Shown: positions 1 through 7,723 of the stretch, piece after piece
How the letters are laid out: each line of letters opens with the position of its first letter
Position numbering within the stretch: position 1 is the first letter of the stretch
Assembly: GCA_022510445.1 (NCBI GenBank)
Contig: JAFLTN010000002.1
Coordinates: 1 to 55,754 of the forward strand
Direction of reading: 5' to 3'
Source: Muribaculaceae bacterium
GTDB taxonomy: Bacteria; Bacteroidota; Bacteroidia; Bacteroidales; Muribaculaceae
DNA length: 55,754 nt
Notes under the pieces: generated by a model
The model's database searches: none
Told to the model about the DNA's origin: nothing
The model's input: the letters and a program-made list of their open reading frames with translations, nothing else
Translations under genes and position numbers: made by a program

Positions 1-1
1 A

Positions 2-331
2 GCCTTGAAAGGTTATTCTCAGAGGCAGGGACTTGCAAAGCTGGAAGAACTTGGTTTTCGCAAGGTGAATATTGTGAAAATTCCCGGTGATAACGACCGT
101 ATCATTAAGGTGCTGGCTAACGGAAAACCGGTAAGGAAAATGCAAAAAGTGCCTGTTAATTCTCTGATTACAGTCGAAGTTTACGAACCAATCCAGACTC
201 ATCTGTCTGATTCCATTATTAATGATGAATATCTGAGGTATGTCACTGATGTGGAAGACGAGATGCCGGCAACAGAGGTTTATGAGGAAGATGACAAGCT
301 CTTTGATGCTGAACCTACAGAGATTCTTTGA
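2..331 (+). CDS. PASTA domain protein, C-terminal part (5' end outside window)
   Basis: The reading frame is already open at the window edge, so this is the C-terminal part of a larger protein. The first ~62 residues look like one PASTA repeat (a G-Y-S/Q start followed by A-x-x-x-L-x-x-L-G-F and a closing V-x-V-E-V-Y strand). The last ~45 residues form an acidic tail rich in Asp and Glu. PASTA domains bind peptidoglycan or its precursors in many surface proteins; in Bacteroidetes a small membrane-anchored PASTA protein commonly precedes rluD, as here (25 bp gap). The membrane anchor would lie upstream of the window and cannot be seen. Ligand and role are unknown. Confidence 0.8.
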   Translation, partial: ALKGYSQRQGLAKLEELGFRKVNIVKIPGDNDRIIKVLANGKPVRKMQKVPVNSLITVEVYEPIQTHLSDSIINDEYLRYVTDVEDEMPATEVYEEDDKLFDAEPTEIL

Positions 332-356
332 CCATCGATTTTGTTGATTTTTTTGC

Positions 357-1439
357 ATGGCCGATGATATTTTAGATAATGAGGAAAATTTTGAGGAGCC
401 GGAGATTATCGAAGAACCCTCTTTTATAACGGAAGACGGCCGGGAGCTATACGAACATTTCCGTTTTGTAGCCGATAAGGGACAGACGATGCTTCGGGTA
501 GACAAGTTTCTTGTCGACCGGATGGAGAAAACCTCGCGCAACAGAATTCAGCAGGCGGCGGATGCCGGCTGTCTCATAGTTAACGGAAAGTCCGTAAAAT
601 CAAGCTATAAGGTCAAGCCAGGCGATGTAGTCAGCATAGTAATGGATCGTCCCCGCTATGAATTTGAAATCATTGCGGAAGATATTCCCCTGAAAATTGT
701 TTATGAAGACAAAGATCTGCTTGTTGTCGACAAACCGGCAGGCCTGGTGGTACATCCGGGACATGGTAATTATCATGGCACTCTGGTAAATGCCCTCGCA
801 TGGCATTTTAAGGATAATCCGGATTATGACATCAATGATCCCCGCATGGGACTTGTGCACAGGATAGACAAAGACACTTCCGGTCTTCTTGTTGTGGCCA
901 AGACCCCGGAGGCCAAGACTTCATTAGGCGAACAGTTTTTCAATAAAACCACACGGCGGGAATATGTTGCCATGATCTGGGGGGAATTCCCTGAAAAGAG
1001 CGGCACCATCACAGGAGATATTGCGAGAAACCCTCGTAATAAATTGCAGATGGCAGTGATGGAGGAGCCGGGGATTGGTAAACCAGCTGTCACTCACTTT
1101 GAGGAGATAGAGAGCTTTGGGTATGTTTCCGTTGTTAAATGTCGCCTCGAGACCGGCCGCACTCACCAGATCCGAGTTCATATGAAATATAAGGGTCACC
1201 CGTTGTTTAATGATGAAAGATATGGCGGAAATGAAATATTGAGGGGCACCACTTTCGCGAAATACCGTCAGTTTGTAGCAGGTTGCATGGAAACCTGTCC
1301 ACGTCAGGCATTACATGCCCGGACCCTCGGCTTCCGTCATCCCGTCACCGGCGAAGAGATGAATTTTGAAAGTCCGATACCTGAAGATATGGCTCTCTTG
1401 ATTGAAAAATGGCGGAATTATAGAAGAGAAAACGATTGA
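357..1439 (+). CDS. rluD: RluD-family 23S rRNA pseudouridine synthase
   Basis: Large-subunit rRNA uridine-to-pseudouridine isomerase of the RluA/RluD family, cytosolic. The 360-residue protein has an acidic N-terminal stretch (residues 1-40), an S4 RNA-binding domain (about 45-95, with L-R-V-D-K-F-L) and a catalytic domain whose signature H-R-I-D-K-D-T-S-G places the catalytic aspartate at D171. A second family motif, G-R-T-H-Q-I-R-V-H, follows. It starts at ATG 357, 25 bp after the PASTA gene, so the two are probably co-transcribed. Sequence alone does not separate RluD from other RluA-type enzymes, so exact target uridines are inferred from the S4-containing architecture. Confidence 0.93.
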   Translation: MADDILDNEENFEEPEIIEEPSFITEDGRELYEHFRFVADKGQTMLRVDKFLVDRMEKTSRNRIQQAADAGCLIVNGKSVKSSYKVKPGDVVSIVMDRPRYEFEIIAEDIPLKIVYEDKDLLVVDKPAGLVVHPGHGNYHGTLVNALAWHFKDNPDYDINDPRMGLVHRIDKDTSGLLVVAKTPEAKTSLGEQFFNKTTRREYVAMIWGEFPEKSGTITGDIARNPRNKLQMAVMEEPGIGKPAVTHFEEIESFGYVSVVKCRLETGRTHQIRVHMKYKGHPLFNDERYGGNEILRGTTFAKYRQFVAGCMETCPRQALHARTLGFRHPVTGEEMNFESPIPEDMALLIEKWRNYRREND

Positions 1440-1473
1440 TTTTCCTTTTAATTGAAAAATTATCCCATTTGCG

Positions 1474-1505
1474 TTTCTGAAATAGGAGTTTATAAGTTAA
1501 CTTTG
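1474..1505 (+). promoter_or_regulatory. Promoter for acyltransferase gene
   Basis: TAACTTTG at 1498-1505 fits the Bacteroidetes -7 consensus TAnnTTTG exactly. TTTC at 1474-1477 lies 20 nt upstream in the -33 position. The predicted start of transcription is about 30 nt before the ATG at 1542. Confidence 0.55.
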
Positions 1506-1541
1506 CCCTGAATAGCCTTATTCCGGCTATATATTGACGCC

Positions 1542-2717
1542 ATGAGCCAGCAACAATATGATTTCAGCGATATAGCCCCTTATCCAGATTCTGAATTTCA
1601 CGCCAGAATGGAAAAACTGGTTAAAGAACCGGGTTTTCATCACGTCATTAATTACACCATGCCGGCGGAAGATATTCCGGCGCTCTTTGAGGAATTGCTG
1701 AAAATCGATAATAAGTATGATTTTCAGCATCAGGTGATGTTCCCCTTCCTTGAGATGCTTGCCAAGACAACCACATCCGGCATTACCCTCGGAGGGGTCA
1801 AATATCTGAATCCATCAACCAATTATACCTATATCACCAATCACAGGGATATAGTCTTGGATACCTCTTTCCTCAATCTTGCATTTCTCAGAAGGGGATT
1901 CCCTACTTCAGAAGTGGCTATAGGCAATAATCTTCTGATTTTCGACTGGATCACCGATCTTGTAAGGCTTAACAAAAGTTTCATAGTTAAAAGAAACACC
2001 GGTCTGCGTGAAGGTCTCGAGGCCGCAAAAAAACTCTCCGCTTATATCCATCATTGCATCCTCGAAAAACATGAATCTGTCTGGATTGCCCAAAGGGAGG
2101 GTCGTTCAAAAGACAGCAGCGACAAAACACAGGAGTCTTTGCTGAAAATGCTTGCCATGGACGGAGAGGGCAGTTTTATTGAAAAGCTCAAGGAGATCAA
2201 TCTGATGCCCGTTTCCATTTCTTATGAATATGACCCTAACGATTATCTTAAGGCCCGGGAATTCCTTCTGAAGAAGAGAGATCCAGAATTTAAGAAATCA
2301 CAAAGAGACGACCTTTTCTCCATGGAAACAGGTTTGCTGCAATTTAAAGGTAAAGTTCATTTTCAGTTGACGCCGAGAATCAACAGCAAGCTGGATGAGA
2401 TCGGTGAATTCAAAGACAACAATAAGGCTGCCCATCATGTGGGTTGCCTTATAGATCAAGCCATTCACAGGAGTTATGAGATATTTGAAATAAATTATGT
2501 GGCTTTTGACACCCTTCATTCCACCGACCGGTTCACGGGCAAATATACCCCCGAGAAGCGAGAGGAAGTGATCGGTTATTTCAATTCCCAGCTCGATAAG
2601 GTTGATCTTGACGATATCACTCCTGAAGAAAGAGAATATATGTGGCATATAATGCTGACTATGTATGCCAATCCTTTGAAAAACAAGCTAAAGGCTCTTC
2701 TCGGAGGAGTGGAATAA
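1542..2717 (+). CDS. PlsC/PlsB-like 1-acyl-glycerol-3-phosphate acyltransferase family protein
   Basis: Probable membrane-associated glycerolipid acyltransferase. The acyltransferase blocks can be followed: block I N-H-R-D-I-V-L-D (H101 to D107), a block II-like F-I-V-K-R-N (~147-152), block III R-E-G-R-S-K-D (185-191, equivalent to the P/V-E-G-x-R-S motif) and block IV L-M-P-V-S-I-S-Y-E. Spacing between His and the final Asp is five residues rather than the canonical four (HX4D), with an extra Asp at H+2. It is 391 residues long, longer than PlsC and shorter than PlsB, with a C-terminal helical region of unknown role. It has its own promoter and is followed 3 bp later by a metallophosphoesterase. 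Acyl acceptor (G3P or lyso-PA) is uncertain. Confidence 0.8.
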   Translation: MSQQQYDFSDIAPYPDSEFHARMEKLVKEPGFHHVINYTMPAEDIPALFEELLKIDNKYDFQHQVMFPFLEMLAKTTTSGITLGGVKYLNPSTNYTYITNHRDIVLDTSFLNLAFLRRGFPTSEVAIGNNLLIFDWITDLVRLNKSFIVKRNTGLREGLEAAKKLSAYIHHCILEKHESVWIAQREGRSKDSSDKTQESLLKMLAMDGEGSFIEKLKEINLMPVSISYEYDPNDYLKAREFLLKKRDPEFKKSQRDDLFSMETGLLQFKGKVHFQLTPRINSKLDEIGEFKDNNKAAHHVGCLIDQAIHRSYEIFEINYVAFDTLHSTDRFTGKYTPEKREEVIGYFNSQLDKVDLDDITPEEREYMWHIMLTMYANPLKNKLKALLGGVE

Positions 2718-2720
2718 TCT

Positions 2721-3941
2721 ATGAGGATTCCTGTTTTATCAATTGTCTTTCTTTTTGTAATATCTTTTCTGACAGATCTTTACATAGCCTCTGACGTAAG
2801 GAGCATGTTCGGGAAGAGGTCTGGGAAGTTATATTGGGCAAGTGCCGCCTTATGCTGGATTTTTCTTATCGTGACCATAAGTCTGCCCCGCAGGGAGGCT
2901 GATTCCGGCATTATGGCCGTGATGTGGATGCTCTTTATTTATCTGACTATATATGCCGGTAAATTTATTTATCTGGTGTGGTCGGTTGTCGGCAGGTTCT
3001 TCCGTTTGATCTTTAATTTCAAAAGAAAAGTATATCCTTTCAGATGGTGCGGGCTCTTTTGCGCTCTTTGCCTGATTGCAATAATGTGGGTGGGAGCCGC
3101 CTATACCCGTCACCATCTTATGATTGCGGAGGAAGAGATCTATTCTCCTAAATTGCCAGAAAGTTTCGATGGCTATAAGATAGTCCAGCTTAGCGATCTG
3201 CATGTGGGCACATGGGGAGAAGACACATCTTTTTTGAAGCAGCTTGTCGACACCGTTAATTCCCTTAATCCTGACCTGATTGTATTTACCGGGGATATTG
3301 TAAACCGTCAGACAGATGAGCTTGCTCCATTTATAGATGTGCTTTCGGGTCTTAGAGCAAAAGACGGCGTCTATTCAATTTTAGGCAACCATGACTATGG
3401 CGATTATGTGAACTGGCCAAGCCCTTCAGACAGGGAAGTGAATAACCGTCGGCTTGCCGATTTTGAGAAAAAGATGGGATGGCGACTTTTGAATAATGAA
3501 AGCGACTATCTTCGCAATGGTTCTGACAGTGTCCTGTTGATCGGTGTCGAGAACTGGGGTGATCCTCCTTTCCCGGTTTATGGCAATCTGGATAAAGCAG
3601 TAAGCGCCTCGAACCTGAACGACAGGCAATATAAAATTCTTCTGAGTCATAATCCCGAACACTGGAACCGCGAAATTTCTAAAAATACGAATATCGACCT
3701 GACCCTTTCCGGTCATACGCATGCCATGCAAATGATGCTAAAACTGGGCAATTGGGTATGGTCGCCGGCAAAATATCGTTATGAGCAGTGGGGTGGCCAT
3801 TTCATAAGGGAGAATAACAATGGGGAGAAAACTAATCTTTATGTGAACACGGGGACCGGGGCAGTAGGAATGCCGGCCAGGTTAATGTCGGCTTATCCTG
3901 AAGTCACTCTGTTAACCCTCAGAAGGGGCGATGTGAAATAA
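2721..3941 (+). CDS. Membrane-anchored calcineurin-like metallophosphoesterase
   Basis: Phosphoesterase of the calcineurin-like superfamily. The N-terminal ~140 residues contain about four hydrophobic segments (around 3-20, 37-55, 63-95 and 112-127). The catalytic domain follows with the full metal set: L-S-D-L-H-V-G, F-T-G-D-I-V-N, I-L-G-N-H-D-Y-G, L-S-H-N-P and S-G-H-T-H-A. The topology resembles the YkuE/YaeI type; some members of that group act on phospholipid or lipid-A-like substrates, but no substrate can be read here. It lies between a glycerolipid acyltransferase and a folK-like gene, and its stop codon overlaps the next start (TAATG), indicating translational coupling. Confidence 0.88.
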   Translation: MRIPVLSIVFLFVISFLTDLYIASDVRSMFGKRSGKLYWASAALCWIFLIVTISLPRREADSGIMAVMWMLFIYLTIYAGKFIYLVWSVVGRFFRLIFNFKRKVYPFRWCGLFCALCLIAIMWVGAAYTRHHLMIAEEEIYSPKLPESFDGYKIVQLSDLHVGTWGEDTSFLKQLVDTVNSLNPDLIVFTGDIVNRQTDELAPFIDVLSGLRAKDGVYSILGNHDYGDYVNWPSPSDREVNNRRLADFEKKMGWRLLNNESDYLRNGSDSVLLIGVENWGDPPFPVYGNLDKAVSASNLNDRQYKILLSHNPEHWNREISKNTNIDLTLSGHTHAMQMMLKLGNWVWSPAKYRYEQWGGHFIRENNNGEKTNLYVNTGTGAVGMPARLMSAYPEVTLLTLRRGDVK

Positions 3942-4327
3942 TGGTGAATCTTGTTGTCAGTATCGGCTCCAATTGCGGAGACCGGAAAGGCTCGGTGGCG
4001 GGAGCTAAAAGATGGCTTCAGACTTTATTGTTGGATTTTCGTGAATCAGAAATTTATGAAACACCTTGTGCTCTCCGGGAAGGGCCGAATTATGCCAACA
4101 GTGTTGTGAGCGGAATTTACATCGGTTCCCTTTCAAGTTTTGAGGAAAAGCTTAAGAATTATGAAATCTCAAAAGGAAGGGATGAAGCCTGCCGCAAAAG
4201 GGGAGATGTTCCGGTCGATATAGATGTTGTAATAGCCGATGGGAAAATTTTAAAACCCTGGGATTACAAGCAGAAATTTTTTCAGATAGGTTTCGGAAGC
4301 ATGAATGTTCAGACTGATCCCGATTAA
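3941..4327 (+). CDS. Short HPPK (FolK)-like pyrophosphokinase
   Basis: Related to 6-hydroxymethyl-7,8-dihydropterin pyrophosphokinase of folate synthesis. Visible motifs are V-S-I-G-S-N-C-G-D-R at the N terminus, Y-E-T-P with a following N-Y-A-N-S-V, and V-D-I-D-V-V, which supplies the two Mg-binding aspartates. At 128 residues it is about 30 shorter than E. coli FolK (158). By eye the Arg before the D-x-D motif is replaced (G-D-V-P-V-D-I-D against G-P-R-T-L-D-L-D) and the P-H...R-x-F segment reads P-W...K-F-F. It could be a divergent active enzyme or a paralogue with another role. Its start overlaps the metallophosphoesterase stop by one base. Confidence 0.72.
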   Translation: MVNLVVSIGSNCGDRKGSVAGAKRWLQTLLLDFRESEIYETPCALREGPNYANSVVSGIYIGSLSSFEEKLKNYEISKGRDEACRKRGDVPVDIDVVIADGKILKPWDYKQKFFQIGFGSMNVQTDPD

Positions 4328-4334
4328 TTTGCCA

Positions 4335-5513
4335 CTAATATTTTGAGGCTTTTCTATAAAGATAGAGTCCGATGAGGAGATATATCACGTTCGGTATCTC
4401 CATGGCGATAAAAGGTGTGGTGAGACCCGAAATTGCAAAGGAACTTGTCACGGATGAGAAAAGTATATAGCTGAAACTTAATCCGAGGCCTATTCCAATA
4501 TTAATTCCCATTCCCCCTTTCACCTTTCTTGAAGAGAGCGACATCCCGATAAGAGTAAGAATGAATGCGGCTGCAATAGAAGCTATCCTTCCCTCTTTCT
4601 CAATCTCGAATGCCTTGATGTTTGCGACCCCTCTCATTTTCTGTTTTTCGATATAAGTGTTCAGCTGCGGGGTTGTGAGTGTTTCCTGGTCATTGGCAGA
4701 AATCATGAAATCTCGCGGTTCAAACGGTATGATGGTGTCAATCGTCCTTCCCCTTGAAATAGTTTCGTTCATGCCGTCAAACTTTCGTATCATATAATCG
4801 TTCAGCACCCAGTGATACATCTTAGTGGTGTCATATCGGGCTGTCTGCGCTGTAGTTCGCGAGATGAGCTTCTTGCCGTCGAATTCATAGAGAGAGAAAC
4901 GGTAGCCAGTCTTGTTCCTGTCTTCAAAACGTCCGATATAGGCCACTACTTCCGGAGATATCTTTAACTGGATGTTGGTGTTAGATTCCACTTTCTTGTT
5001 TCTTACATATTTATTGGTGTAGTCTATGCGTCGCTGGTTGGTAGGGGGGATCAGATAGTTATCGGCCACAAAAGTCAGGGCTGCGATCACTGCCGCCCCT
5101 AACAGATAAGGTCGTAAAAGTCGGTGGAAACTTATTCCGCTAGAAAGTATGGCTATTATTTCGGAATTGTCGGCAAGTTTGGTGGTGAAAAATATCACTG
5201 AGATAAAGACGAAAAGAGGAGAGAGCTGCAGTGCAAAATAAGGCAGGAAGGAGAGGAAGTAGTCAAAGATAGTTTCCTTGAGTGGGGCTATCAGAAAAGC
5301 ATCAAGTTTCTCGGTGACATCAAACATGGCGATGATAGCCATGAAGAGGATAGTGGCCATAAAGAAAGTGCCGAGAAATTTTCTCAGAATATATAAGTCG
5401 ATAAGATAGAGCCGGAAAGGGTTGGAGATTCTCCAGCGCTTTCCCGTTTTGGTCTTTTCAACTATTGAAGCTGAAATTTCTTCGCTGTCCGGCTTCCTCT
5501 TTTTGAATTTCAT
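4335..5513 (-). CDS. LptF/LptG (YjgP/YjgQ) family permease
   Basis: Inner-membrane permease subunit of the LPS transport ABC machine that moves LPS onto the periplasmic bridge. The 392-residue protein has a basic cytosolic start (K-F-K-K-R-K), a first membrane pair around residues 38-70 and 80-110, one near 133-150, a ~130-residue periplasmic beta-jellyroll-like region (~155-290) and three C-terminal membrane helices. This six-helix layout is typical of LptF/LptG; which of the two cannot be assigned. It follows tgt by 13 bp on the same strand, so it is probably in the tgt transcript. It converges on the HPPK-like gene with only 7 bp between stops and no visible terminator. Confidence 0.88.
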   Translation of the reverse strand: MKFKKRKPDSEEISASIVEKTKTGKRWRISNPFRLYLIDLYILRKFLGTFFMATILFMAIIAMFDVTEKLDAFLIAPLKETIFDYFLSFLPYFALQLSPLFVFISVIFFTTKLADNSEIIAILSSGISFHRLLRPYLLGAAVIAALTFVADNYLIPPTNQRRIDYTNKYVRNKKVESNTNIQLKISPEVVAYIGRFEDRNKTGYRFSLYEFDGKKLISRTTAQTARYDTTKMYHWVLNDYMIRKFDGMNETISRGRTIDTIIPFEPRDFMISANDQETLTTPQLNTYIEKQKMRGVANIKAFEIEKEGRIASIAAAFILTLIGMSLSSRKVKGGMGINIGIGLGLSFSYILFSSVTSSFAISGLTTPFIAMEIPNVIYLLIGLYLYRKASKY

Positions 5514-5526
5514 TTTGCAGCAGATG

Positions 5527-6657
5527 TCAAAGTCTTCTTGTCACTTTGATTATCATCTCTTCTTTCCAATTTTTAAAATCGCCGGCCACTATATGCCTCC
5601 TTGCTTCAGTGACAAGCTGCAGATAAAAACCGAGATTATGAATTGAGGCTATCTGCATGGCAAGGAGTTCGCCGCTCACAAAAAGATGCCTCAGATATGC
5701 CTTTGAATAAGTCTTGTCGACCCAAGTAGAGCCCTCGGGGTCAAGTGGAGAGAAATCGTCAGCCCATTTCCGGTTTTTCATATTCATGATTCCGTTAAAT
5801 GTGAATAGCATACCGTTTCGCCCGTTACGGGTGGGCATGACACAGTCCATCATGTCAACACCTCTGTCAATCGCCTCTAAAATGTTGGCGGGAGTTCCCA
5901 CTCCCATCAGATAGCGAGGCTTCTCTTGGGGCAGAATATCATTGACAACCTCGATCATCTCATACATTTTTTCTGCCGGTTCTCCAACCGCAAGGCCTCC
6001 GATAGCATTTCCCGGAGCATCTAATGAGGCCACATGAAGGGCGGCTTCTCTTCTTAATTCGGGGTAAACACACCCTTGCACGATCGGAAAGAATGCCTGT
6101 GAATGTCCGTAAAGCGGAGATGTCTCATTGAAACGCTTCCAGCCTCGGTCAAGCCATCTTCTTGTGAGGTCGAGCGATTTCCTGGCATATGCAAAGTCAG
6201 CGGTGCCGGGTGTACATTCGTCAAGCGCCATCATGATATCAGAACCGATGATTCTTTGAGTGTCTACCACATTCTCCGGGGTAAACATATGTCTTGAACC
6301 GTCGATATGACTCTGGAATTTGGCCCCTTCGTCAGAAAGTTTCCTGCAGGCGGCTAAAGAGAAAACCTGAAATCCACCGGAATCAGTAAGGATTGGTCTT
6401 TCCCAGCCCATGAATTTATGGAGGCCTCCTGCCGAACTGATGATGTCAAGTCCGGGTCGAAGGTAAAGATGATATGTATTGCCTAAAATAATTTTAGCGG
6501 AAATGTCGTCTCTGAGTTCCCTTTGATGCACTCCTTTCACACTGCCCGCGGTTCCCACAGGCATAAATATCGGAGTGGGCACCTTGCCATGGTCTGTAGT
6601 GATGACTCCTGCTCGTGCCTCTGAATTATTTAATGTCGCTTCTACTTTGAATTCCAT
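5527..6657 (-). CDS. tgt: tRNA-guanine transglycosylase (Tgt), lacking the zinc-site cysteines
   Basis: Exchanges G34 of GUN-anticodon tRNAs for a queuosine precursor base. The 376-residue protein keeps the base-pocket motif T-D-S-G-G-F-Q (D92), V-Q-G, G-G-L-A-V-G, and the nucleophile region M-M-D-C-V-M-P-T-R-N-G-R-N-G (D271). The usual C-x-C-x-x-C zinc site after D-P-E is absent: residues 306-317 read D-P-E-G-S-T-W-V-D-K-T-Y, and there is no cysteine after C272; only the histidine of I-H-N-L (H340) remains. I recall the same in other Bacteroidetes Tgt proteins but cannot verify it. It has its own -7 element at 6713-6720 and precedes the LptF/G gene. Confidence 0.92.
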   Translation of the reverse strand: MEFKVEATLNNSEARAGVITTDHGKVPTPIFMPVGTAGSVKGVHQRELRDDISAKIILGNTYHLYLRPGLDIISSAGGLHKFMGWERPILTDSGGFQVFSLAACRKLSDEGAKFQSHIDGSRHMFTPENVVDTQRIIGSDIMMALDECTPGTADFAYARKSLDLTRRWLDRGWKRFNETSPLYGHSQAFFPIVQGCVYPELRREAALHVASLDAPGNAIGGLAVGEPAEKMYEMIEVVNDILPQEKPRYLMGVGTPANILEAIDRGVDMMDCVMPTRNGRNGMLFTFNGIMNMKNRKWADDFSPLDPEGSTWVDKTYSKAYLRHLFVSGELLAMQIASIHNLGFYLQLVTEARRHIVAGDFKNWKEEMIIKVTRRL

Positions 6658-6965
6658 CTTTTTCCTTCTTTCAATCCTCCCGACTCATCCTGTTTGACAA
6701 GGCATATCCTTGCAAAATTAAAGAAATTATGGATATCGGCATAAAAAAATCGGCTCCTGAAGCCGATTAAAGAGATGTTTTTTATGGTATTTTTATGATT
6801 TGTTGTGCCCGGAAGCATCGACACATTTTCCATCTGCTCGAGTTCCTGTTGTTTAGCATCATCGCTCGAGACTGCGGTGAAGATCCAGATCAGAAGACAA
6901 ACTATGAAAAGCCCTACTACTATAAAGAGCCACCACATCCAGTTGCGATTCTTATTCGATTGCAT
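6642..6965 (-). CDS. Small single-pass membrane protein (3' end doubtful)
   Basis: The N-terminal half looks like a real small membrane protein: a short polar start with N-K-N-R-N-W-M-W-W, one hydrophobic helix at about residues 11-31, then a charged stretch (S-S-D-D-A-K-Q-Q-E-L-E-Q-M). From about residue 65 the frame runs straight through a perfect terminator stem-loop, through the tgt -7 element and 16 bp into tgt. Both other frames close just before the terminator (TAA triplets near 6784-6796). The true protein may therefore end near residue 60, by an indel or sequence error here, or the gene may be decaying. No function is recognised. It follows the 6985-7575 gene by 19 bp. Confidence 0.45.
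   Translation of the reverse strand: MQSNKNRNWMWWLFIVVGLFIVCLLIWIFTAVSSDDAKQQELEQMENVSMLPGTTNHKNTIKNISLIGFRSRFFYADIHNFFNFARICLVKQDESGGLKEGKRWNSK
6713..6720 (-). promoter_or_regulatory. -7 element for tgt
   Basis: TAATTTTG read on the minus strand fits TAnnTTTG and is followed by GC, the usual context in this window. It lies downstream of the terminator at 6743-6768 and 56 nt before the tgt start, so tgt has its own promoter. Confidence 0.55.
6743..6768 (-). terminator. Rho-independent terminator inside the 3' part of the 6642-6965 ORF
   Basis: Minus strand AATCGGCT-TCAGG-AGCCGATT, a perfect 8-bp stem with a 5-nt loop, followed directly by a run of T. It would end transcripts from 7575/6965 before the tgt promoter. 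Confidence 0.75.
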
Positions 6966-6984
6966 AAGCTATACTTTTAAAGGT

Positions 6985-7575
6985 TCAGATTGTTTTGGTT
7001 GCATATTGGAAGGCTTTGTAGCCCATTCTCTCTTTCGCCTTCCGGAGTTGCGACATCCTCCTGCTTCTTTTAATGAAACCTGCTATTAGAAAATCGCAGG
7101 AATATTTGCCGCTGCCTGTTGCCGCAAACACCAACGAACCGAACATGAGTGAAAATGCATTCAGGTCGGTCACTCCCCCTCTTAACTGGATTGCCCCGGC
7201 AAGTGCAAAAAAGATTGAACTTAAGGCCATGACCGGACGGCATAGGAACCCTATTGCCAGACATGCTCCAGCTGCCATTACGGCAATGCCGATGCCAAGT
7301 GAATGTAGAGCCATGCCGGTCCCCTGGGCTATTGAAAGTCCGCTTATAATCAGTAATGTGGCAAATACAGTCCTTAATGGCAGAGCATAGTTCTTGAATT
7401 GTTCTAAGCCGGATTTCGTACCCGGGAAAACAATAGAAAGAACATCGGCTCCCAACCGTGATTGCTGTTTGCTCTCCGAGATGGAACTGCGGGCTATTTT
7501 CCGGAGGGTTTCTTCATTGACCCGTCCTAAAGTGGTTTTGCCCGGATTTACTGATATGGTGTCTGTGACTTTCAT
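6985..7575 (-). CDS. Four-helix membrane protein, possibly DoxX-like
   Basis: This 196-residue protein has a polar N-terminal ~60 residues and then four hydrophobic segments at roughly 67-85, 93-112, 114-130 and 138-155, ending in a basic C-terminal tail (K-R-S-R-R-M-S-Q-L-R-K-A-K-E-R). Helix number and the small-residue-rich segments recall the DoxX family, but I see no diagnostic motif. The N-terminal soluble part is longer than usual for DoxX proteins. It is transcribed away from thymidine kinase across a 150-bp intergenic region and is followed by the small membrane ORF. Function is unknown. Confidence 0.65.
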   Translation of the reverse strand: MKVTDTISVNPGKTTLGRVNEETLRKIARSSISESKQQSRLGADVLSIVFPGTKSGLEQFKNYALPLRTVFATLLIISGLSIAQGTGMALHSLGIGIAVMAAGACLAIGFLCRPVMALSSIFFALAGAIQLRGGVTDLNAFSLMFGSLVFAATGSGKYSCDFLIAGFIKRSRRMSQLRKAKERMGYKAFQYATKTI

Positions 7576-7723
7576 CGTTTACCTTTTCGTTTTTTAGAGG
7601 TTGGCTCTTAAATTGTTTGTCTTATATATTGTTAACATTTTAATTTAAGAATGGTTGAAAAAACAATGAAAAAATAGGAAAAAAGATTGTATCTTTACAT
7701 TCAAATTCCTTTTGACAATTCTC

